Assembly: GCA_027596195.1 (NCBI GenBank)
Contig: JADGJG010000707.1
Location: 1-13,833 of the forward strand
Source: Podochytrium sp. JEL0797
Lineage: Eukaryota > Chytridiomycota > Chytridiomycetes > Chytridiales > Chytriomycetaceae
Length of the DNA stretch: 13,833 bases
Direction: 5' to 3'
Shown here: piece by piece, positions 9,170-13,833 of the stretch
Position numbering within the stretch: position 1 is the first letter of the stretch
How the letters are laid out: each line of letters starts with the position of its first letter
Translations under genes and position numbers: made by a program
The notes under the pieces: model-generated
What the model saw: only the letters and a program-made list of their open reading frames with translations
What the model was told of the DNA's origin: nothing
Databases searched by the model: none

Positions 9170-12100
9170 TATTGATAAATCTTCTCCTCAATGCGCCTTT
9201 TCTAGGAGTCGAGTCCTCCGTATTTGCATTGACATCTGCACCTGCGCCACCACCATTGCCATCACCCGGCACACCCGACGCGGCTGCTGCATTGCTGAGT
9301 TCCCGCTTTTTGGCCACACGTTCCTCGTGGATTTTCTCGGCCATGACTCCAACCTTGACCGCTTGCAACCGAGCAACTGTAAAAAAAATCAAGGGTTCAA
9401 AGTCTTGCGACACCACAAAAAACGAATGGGAAAGTCTGCTCACCAATCGTCGAAACAGCATACGCCCACAACCCGAGACCCACAAAAATCATAATAATCA
9501 CGAGCGTGCGACCCCACCCGGATTGCGGATAGATGTCCCCATATCCCGTTGTCGTAATCAACGAATACATGAAATAGAGCGCGTCCACGTAATCCCACTG
9601 GTCACTCTCGCACAACAAAAACAAACCGCTCCCACCAAACAGCGTTAATGCAATCAAGAGACCAACCGACACAGTGTCGGCATGCAGGTCCATAAACTCG
9701 TGCACCTGTTGGAGCGGTTTCGAGAGACTCCATTTCTTTCGTTGGCGTCGTGTGGAGAATGTGGTGATGGAGGATGTCACGCCAGACAGGATGGAGGTTC
9801 GGAGAGAGGTCCCGCCACCTGGTTCCTCGGCACCATCCAATTTCCGCCTTCCAAAATCGACAAACTCGTCTTCCTCTTCCTCGCTCGAAGACACAATCAC
9901 ATCGGAATCATCCGAGATTTGCAATCGGGCTCCATCACCACCACCACCACCACCACCATGACCACCAGCTTCCCCAAAGATCATGTCCGAAGTGACACCA
10001 TAAATGGGAGCAGGCGGCCCTACTTCCTCCGAGTTTTCAGAACGAGGCGGTCTTGCCTCCTTCTCACTATCACCACGGCCATCCATCCCTTCAACTTCTT
10101 CATCAACCCTTGTACCTCTCCTCCCAGCAACACCGCTACTCCTCCCCAAACTAATATCACTCCTCCTCCTCCTCGGAATCCCACTCCCACTACGACTCCG
10201 ACTCACATCACCCCCGAAACTAAACGAACCGCCAAACACCTTCCACCAACTCCACTTCTCCAGACTCAACATACTCCCTCGAAACGCAGGGCCCTGAATC
10301 CCCATTCCATTCCCCTCCCCGCTCTCCCCACCCTGCACCTCCTGCTTTCCCTGCTGCTGGTGATGATGATGGTGCTGCAGCTTCCACCTCACACCCCTCC
10401 TCGCAGCCTCAAACTCTTTCATCAAATCCTTCGCCCCCCGTTGATCCAATGTATCCCCGTCCTCATCGTTATCGCTTTTCCTCTTCTTTCTCTTCTTCCG
10501 ACCCACACCGGCCCCACCGCCACTTTCATCATCCTCGTCCTCATCGCCATCGTCATCCTCCTCATCGCTCTCACTCTCATCCAAATCGTCAATCGCGTAT
10601 CCGAGCTCCATTGCCGCTTCGGTCGTACTATCGACCGTACTCGTGCGATGCAGTGGGAGCCCGAGATCAAAATCAATCAAGGGACTGCTGCGTGTTCGTT
10701 TTTGAGCCACTGGCTGCTGCTGCTGCGGTTGGATCGGAGGACGATACGCAAACATGGGTGAGAGTGGGGTGTTGGTCGCAGAAGTGGAGGATGGGAGTTG
10801 AAGCAGTGGGATGGAAGTCGGGCTCATGGTCATGGAAGCGTTTGCATGGCCGCGAAGGAACGTGGTGGATAGGTTGAGGTTGTTACGCGTTGTGTTGCTG
10901 ATGCGAGGGGTTGTGGATGCGTCGTCGGTGGAGATGAGGAAGGAGGATGTCGAGGATTGTTTGGTGGATGGTTCTGGGGGTGGTGGGATAGGGGTTATTG
11001 CGTCGTCGACTTTGGGGGTTCGTGTGGATTGGCGGCTCGAGGATCCCAATGATGGGAGGGTGGCGCCGGGTATAGAATCGATTCGCGTAAAGGGTGATGG
11101 AGATGTCGAGGGCATGATAGATTCTATCATCGATGGATCGGATGCAATAGCAGGTGGGGGAGGGAGAACAACCGTGGATCGACTGTCTCGGATATTGAGT
11201 CCAAACAAACTCGTCAGCGCAGACTCGGACCGCTCCTTTTTCAAACCACCGCCAATCGGTCCATTAATAGTCGCAGAACTCGCAGCCATATCCAACACGT
11301 GGTGATTCGCCTCACGTTGAGTCTTGGCGATCGCGCCGTCTTTCCCATCATCCGACACAGCATCGTCACTCTTGAGAATACGCCGCTCCCCGAGAGTTTT
11401 CCCCGCAACAGCCAACCCTTTCCCCGCATCAGTGCTCCCATGCCACGTGCTTGCACTCGCCCATTTGCCCAATCCCAACACTCCGGACCCCGAGGGATTC
11501 GCACCCATCTCCACGTCCTCGCTCAAATTATTCGCCGCCGCCGCTTCCTCTTCCAGCCGTTGTTGCTCCAACGCGTACCGCAACGAGGATTCCTTTCGAG
11601 AGGCACGAAGGGCGCGTCGTACCAGCACGCGCCGCTTGCGGTCAGCTGCACGACGACGCATGTTTCGGATTCCGCGGAGGAGAAAGGTTCGGATCAAGTT
11701 GACGAGTTTCGTGGAGGTGGCTGTGAGGATCAGACCGACGGTGATAATTCCGGCCGTGTCTGTTGGGCGGAATCTTGTCAAAGAGGGGAGGGCACGTAAA
11801 CAAGAAGAATAAAATACCCACTGAAGAAGAGGAGGAGAATGCGTCCAAGATTTGATTTCACGCTAACATTCGAAAATCCTGCCGAAAAACGCGTCAATTG
11901 CTTGAATTTTTTGCATCAAGAGCATCGACTTACCCAACGTCGAAATACTTGCGATATACCACTGTTCTGCATCTCTGAATCCCCAACCTTCAATGCGCAT
12001 AAAAATGACGGCCATCACGTTGATGCCGATAATCAGAGCACAAAACATGGAAACAAGAACAATATCTTCGTGCTCCATGATGTCACTGGGAGGGCCCTTG

Positions 12101-12856
12101 TGAGAGTTTTGAGAGTGTTGGAAGTGGTTGCGTTCCAGCAGATTGTTTGTGGAGGTGGGAGTGACGGTGGGGGTATTCAAGACGGTAGCGAATGAGTTTG
12201 AATGCAAAGAGTGATTTGTAGTTGAATGGGCATAGGCCCTTGTGAAGCTGATTGCGTCGAGTACGAGCAGGGCCAATGCGATCATCGCAAAGACAGTGAC
12301 GAGACACGATCGGGCAAGGCCTTCGCCGTATGCGCTGAATGCAATGTTGTATTTCTTTGTGACAATGACGAGGCCGATCGTGTTGAGGATTGCTGAGTAG
12401 AAAAAGAGACTTAAAAAGGGGTTCGCGTGGCGCAGAAAAAACAAACAAAAACTCACCCAGCGCAGCCTCGCACGCGATGGTTGCCGCGACAATGGCGAAG
12501 CAGCGGCGCCAGGCGGCATTCGAATTCGAGGCATTCGCATTCGCGGCACTAGGCGCACTCGCCCTAGAACTAGGCGCATTCGAGGCACTCGCCCTCGGCG
12601 CGACACTCGCGGCACTCGTCGACGACGCAGCGCCACCAAACACGCCGCGCAGCCTCAAAATCTGCAGCAAAAGCGCCACAAAGCCGCACCCCGCCGCCGC
12701 CCCAAAAAGCCGCTCGGCAACGTCGTCGGCCGGCGTCTGTCCGCTGCCCACCGGAAAGAAGTCCTGCAGAAGCCAGTGCTGCACACACAGCACCACAGCA
12801 ACAAATCCAAGCTGGAAGGTCATGAGTCCGTGGTGTGGCCGCGTCTTGAACCGCAT
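9165..12856 (-). CDS. TOK1: TOK-type outward-rectifier K+ channel (8 TM, 2 pore loops) with giant TM6-TM7 loop
   Basis: Exons on the minus strand: 12856-12457, 12392-11934, 11878-11822, 11759-9444, 9376-9165; introns 64, 55, 62 and 67 nt; about 1147 aa. Transmembrane helices lie at about 13-33, 49-69, 117-148, 161-185, 243-266 (TM5), 298-325 (TM6), 1002-1022 (TM7) and 1058-1077 (TM8). Pore 1 (EQWYIASISTLG|FSN) is split by an intron and reads TLGFSN instead of TxGxGD. Pore 2 is canonical TTGYGD at about 1042-1047. This is the fungal TOK layout of voltage- and K+-dependent outward rectifiers at the plasma membrane. Between TM6 and TM7 lies a cytoplasmic insert of about 675 residues, rich in Ser, Gly, His/Gln and acidic runs, with an RKKRKKRK basic cluster. 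The short pore-1 exon was chosen because it keeps frame and gives an unbroken TM6. The ATG at 12856 is the first that leaves the upstream TGATCA array untranslated; Met12 is an alternative. The stop codon overlaps that of the CAMSAP gene. Confidence 0.85.
9936..9958 (+). repeat. CAC trinucleotide repeat in the channel gene
   Basis: About seven CAC units. On the coding (minus) strand they give a glycine run (GGHGGGGGGG) inside the long TM6-TM7 loop. Repeats of this type change length easily. Confidence 0.8.
10351..10380 (-). repeat. CAG/CAT repeat encoding His and Gln run
   Basis: Read on the minus strand, the codons give LQHHHHHQQQ within the TM6-TM7 loop of the channel. Simple low-complexity coding repeat. 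Confidence 0.75.
11822..11878 (-). other. 57-nt pore exon of the K+ channel
   Basis: Preceded by TTTTTCGGCAG and followed by GTGGGT. It encodes residues 288-305, F-S-N-V-S-V-K-S-N-L-G-R and the start of TM6. Joining it with the next exon at CCAACAG/ACACGG gives LLLFFN-TAGIITVG, a helix that lines up in length with TM6 of other TOK channels. Each flanking intron (62 and 55 nt) has a TTGAC-like branch site near its acceptor. Alternative splice choices in this area also keep frame but break TM6. Confidence 0.65.
12514..12622 (-). repeat. Degenerate GC-rich short repeat in the first channel exon
   Basis: Plus-strand units beginning GGCA (GGCATTCG, GGCACTCG, GGCGCATTCGAGG and similar) recur imperfectly over about 110 nt. 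On the coding strand they give an Ala/Ser/Asn-rich loop between TM2 and TM3. The local GC content is clearly above that of neighbouring exons. Probably slippage-grown low-complexity coding sequence. Confidence 0.55.
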
Positions 12857-12978
12857 GAGTGCGTGCGTTTTTTGATCAAAAATTTTGTTTTTTGTTTCAT
12901 TTGTTTGTTTGATTTGATCAGAAAACGCGTGCGGCGGGATGATTCCACGGCATTTGATCAGAAACAAATGTCGCGGCT
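12857..12978. promoter_or_regulatory. Intergenic region with three TTTGATCARAAA elements
   Basis: 122 nt between the start of the channel gene and the stop of the START-domain gene. The palindrome TGATCA occurs at 12873-12878, 12915-12920 and 12955-12960, each time within TTTGATCA(A/G)AAA on the plus strand, spaced 42 and 40 nt. T-rich runs lie between copies. As the upstream region of the channel gene, this is a candidate promoter array; the binding factor is unknown. Confidence 0.45.
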
Positions 12979-12983
12979 TTATT
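12978..12983 (-). promoter_or_regulatory. Poly(A) signal AATAAA overlapping the stop codon of the START-domain gene
   Basis: The coding sequence ends GCG GAA TAA AGC, so AATAAA contains the stop TAA. Only 122 nt separate this stop from the next start codon. Use is inferred. Confidence 0.5.
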
Positions 12984-13743
12984 CCGCTGAATTTGACAGC
13001 GACAAAACATCAACCTTGCGAAGCTCAGTAAAGATGGAATCCAGCGTGCTTCCCGTCCCCATGTCCACAATCCACACGGGAATACTTCCCTTAATGTCAC
13101 TCTTGACGCAATATTCCATCCAGCACTCAGTCTCCGTGTTGCTTCCCTCCAGGTGTGAAACCCGCAGCCCGCCAAGAAAATTGTGCCCCCGAACCGCCTC
13201 GGCCGTCACCCCCGCGTTTCGTGACCCCGGAATCTCGAGTCCATCGATAAACTCCTTATGCGTGTCCACATGCAGCGATTCCCAGATGAGGGAATAATGT
13301 GGGTCCTATGACGATCACGCGATTTTGAATTTTCGCAACAGCACAACAAACAAACACAAACCTTTACGCCCTCATCCGCAACGACAACCACCACACTCAC
13401 GTCCACAAAATCTCTCGCTGCAATCATGCCTCTCGCTGCAGGCTCCAGCCTCGAGTGCGTCACGCCAGCAGTCACATGAAATCCCTCATCGATGCCTTCA
13501 AAAGTCTCTTTCTCGACAACATAGTTGTAGTTGTCCATCACGGCGTCCCATTTGAGGCGAGTCGAAGGGTGGGTGAGGAGGTGGATGGCTTGTTTAGCAG
13601 ACATTGGCAGGGTTCCCTGTTTAGATGGCGCCGGGATGTCAGCGGGATGGGATCATACATGGGAAATACATCACGCACCTGTGCAACCCATTGCCCGTCT
13701 GAGGCTCTCTTGCGGACTGTCACGTTGTTCTGATTGGACAAAT
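12979..13743 (-). CDS. START lipid-binding domain protein, 5' end missing
   Basis: Exons on the minus strand: 13743-13679 (its acceptor CTGAG is visible; upstream exons lie outside the window or in the G-rich tail), 13616-13362, 13305-12979. Introns are 62 and 56 nt, GT..AG; about 215 residues remain. START hallmarks in order: HPSTRLKWDAVM, a VEKETFEGIDE segment, AARDFVDVSVV, RGHNFLGGL, LEGSNTE, DIKGSIPVWIVDMGTGSTL. START domains hold a single lipid or sterol in a helix-grip cavity and act in lipid transfer or sensing between membranes. The ligand cannot be told from sequence. The C-terminal helix (SIFTELRKVDVLSL) ends directly at the stop, so START is the last domain. Whether an N-terminal PH, membrane or other domain precedes it is unknown. 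Confidence 0.85.
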
Positions 13744-13757
13744 CTCAGTCAACCCTT

Positions 13758-13833
13758 GGGGGGGGGCGGGGCGCGGGGGCGGGCGCGGCGCCGGCCGGGG
13801 GCCGCCGGGGGGGGGGGGGGGGGGGGGGGGGGG
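13758..13833. other. G/C-only tail ending in 27 G, probable sequence artefact
   Basis: From 13758 to the end there is not one A or T in 76 nt, and the last 27 are all G. The rest of the window is of moderate GC. Such a tail at a contig end is typical of low-quality or no-signal base calls extended into the assembly. It also truncates the START-domain gene. Confidence 0.7.

Noticed and set aside
9682..10761. Long open frame on the plus strand opposite the channel loop
   Set aside because: It is the antisense of low-complexity coding sequence; its product is Thr/Pro/Leu runs. The minus strand carries the conserved channel helices.
11774..11817. Alternative intron in the channel (GTATTT..ACAAG) joining FFSG to FRPTDTAG
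   Set aside because: In frame, but it inserts FRPTD into the middle of TM6. The 62-nt intron at 11760-11821 gives an unbroken helix and has a better acceptor and branch site.
11822..11867. Reading GTTAGC..CTTCAG as an intron, leaving an 11-nt exon
   Set aside because: It keeps frame but removes KSNLGR and the start of TM6, which match the usual sequence after a pore filter, and replaces them with an unrelated stretch.
1..13833. CRISPR array, insertion sequence, phage or bacterial operon structure
   Set aside because: No regularly spaced repeats, transposase or bacterial start signals. All genes have spliceosomal introns.

Overview
The window is nuclear DNA of a eukaryote. It carries five protein genes, all split by short GT..AG introns (34-117 nt; typical donors GTGAGT, GTAAGT and GTATGA). 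The best guess is an early-diverging, flagellated fungus (chytrid-like). One gene is an outward-rectifier K+ channel with the 8-TM/2-pore TOK layout known from fungi. Another is a CAMSAP/Patronin-type microtubule minus-end protein, a family linked to animals and some flagellated protists and not expected in yeasts or moulds. The organism assignment is inference.

Layout. 1-1311: no supported gene; AT-rich, with two diverged copies of a short direct repeat. 1313-2882 (minus): NAD-dependent glycerol-3-phosphate dehydrogenase of the bacterial/plastid GpsA type, 8 exons, with one junction that lacks a GT donor. 2970-4513 (minus): single-pass membrane protein with a Cys-containing N-terminal domain, a cytoplasmic SAM domain and a C-terminal PPxY. 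4593-9168 (plus): CAMSAP-like protein, 8 exons, 1379 aa, with CH and complete CKK domains. 9165-12856 (minus): TOK-like channel, 5 exons, about 1147 aa, with a roughly 675-residue insert between TM6 and TM7 and a non-canonical first selectivity filter. 12979-13743 (minus, 5' end missing): START lipid-binding domain protein. 13758-13833: only G and C, ending in 27 G, probably a contig-end artefact.

The genes are packed very tightly. Gaps are 87, 79 and 122 nt, and the convergent CAMSAP and TOK genes share their stop codons in one TTAA. In four of the five genes an AATAAA or ATTAAA hexamer overlaps or abuts the stop codon, so coding end and mRNA 3' end signal are nearly merged.

No single pathway links the genes. 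They cover glycerol/lipid precursor metabolism, a membrane receptor or scaffold, microtubule organisation, K+ conductance and lipid transfer. I see no mobile element with coding capacity, no RNA gene and no CRISPR. The most unusual points are the CAMSAP gene with an extra N-terminal CH-like region, the altered first pore filter of the channel, the stop-codon/poly(A)-signal overlap, and the three-copy TGATCA array upstream of the channel.
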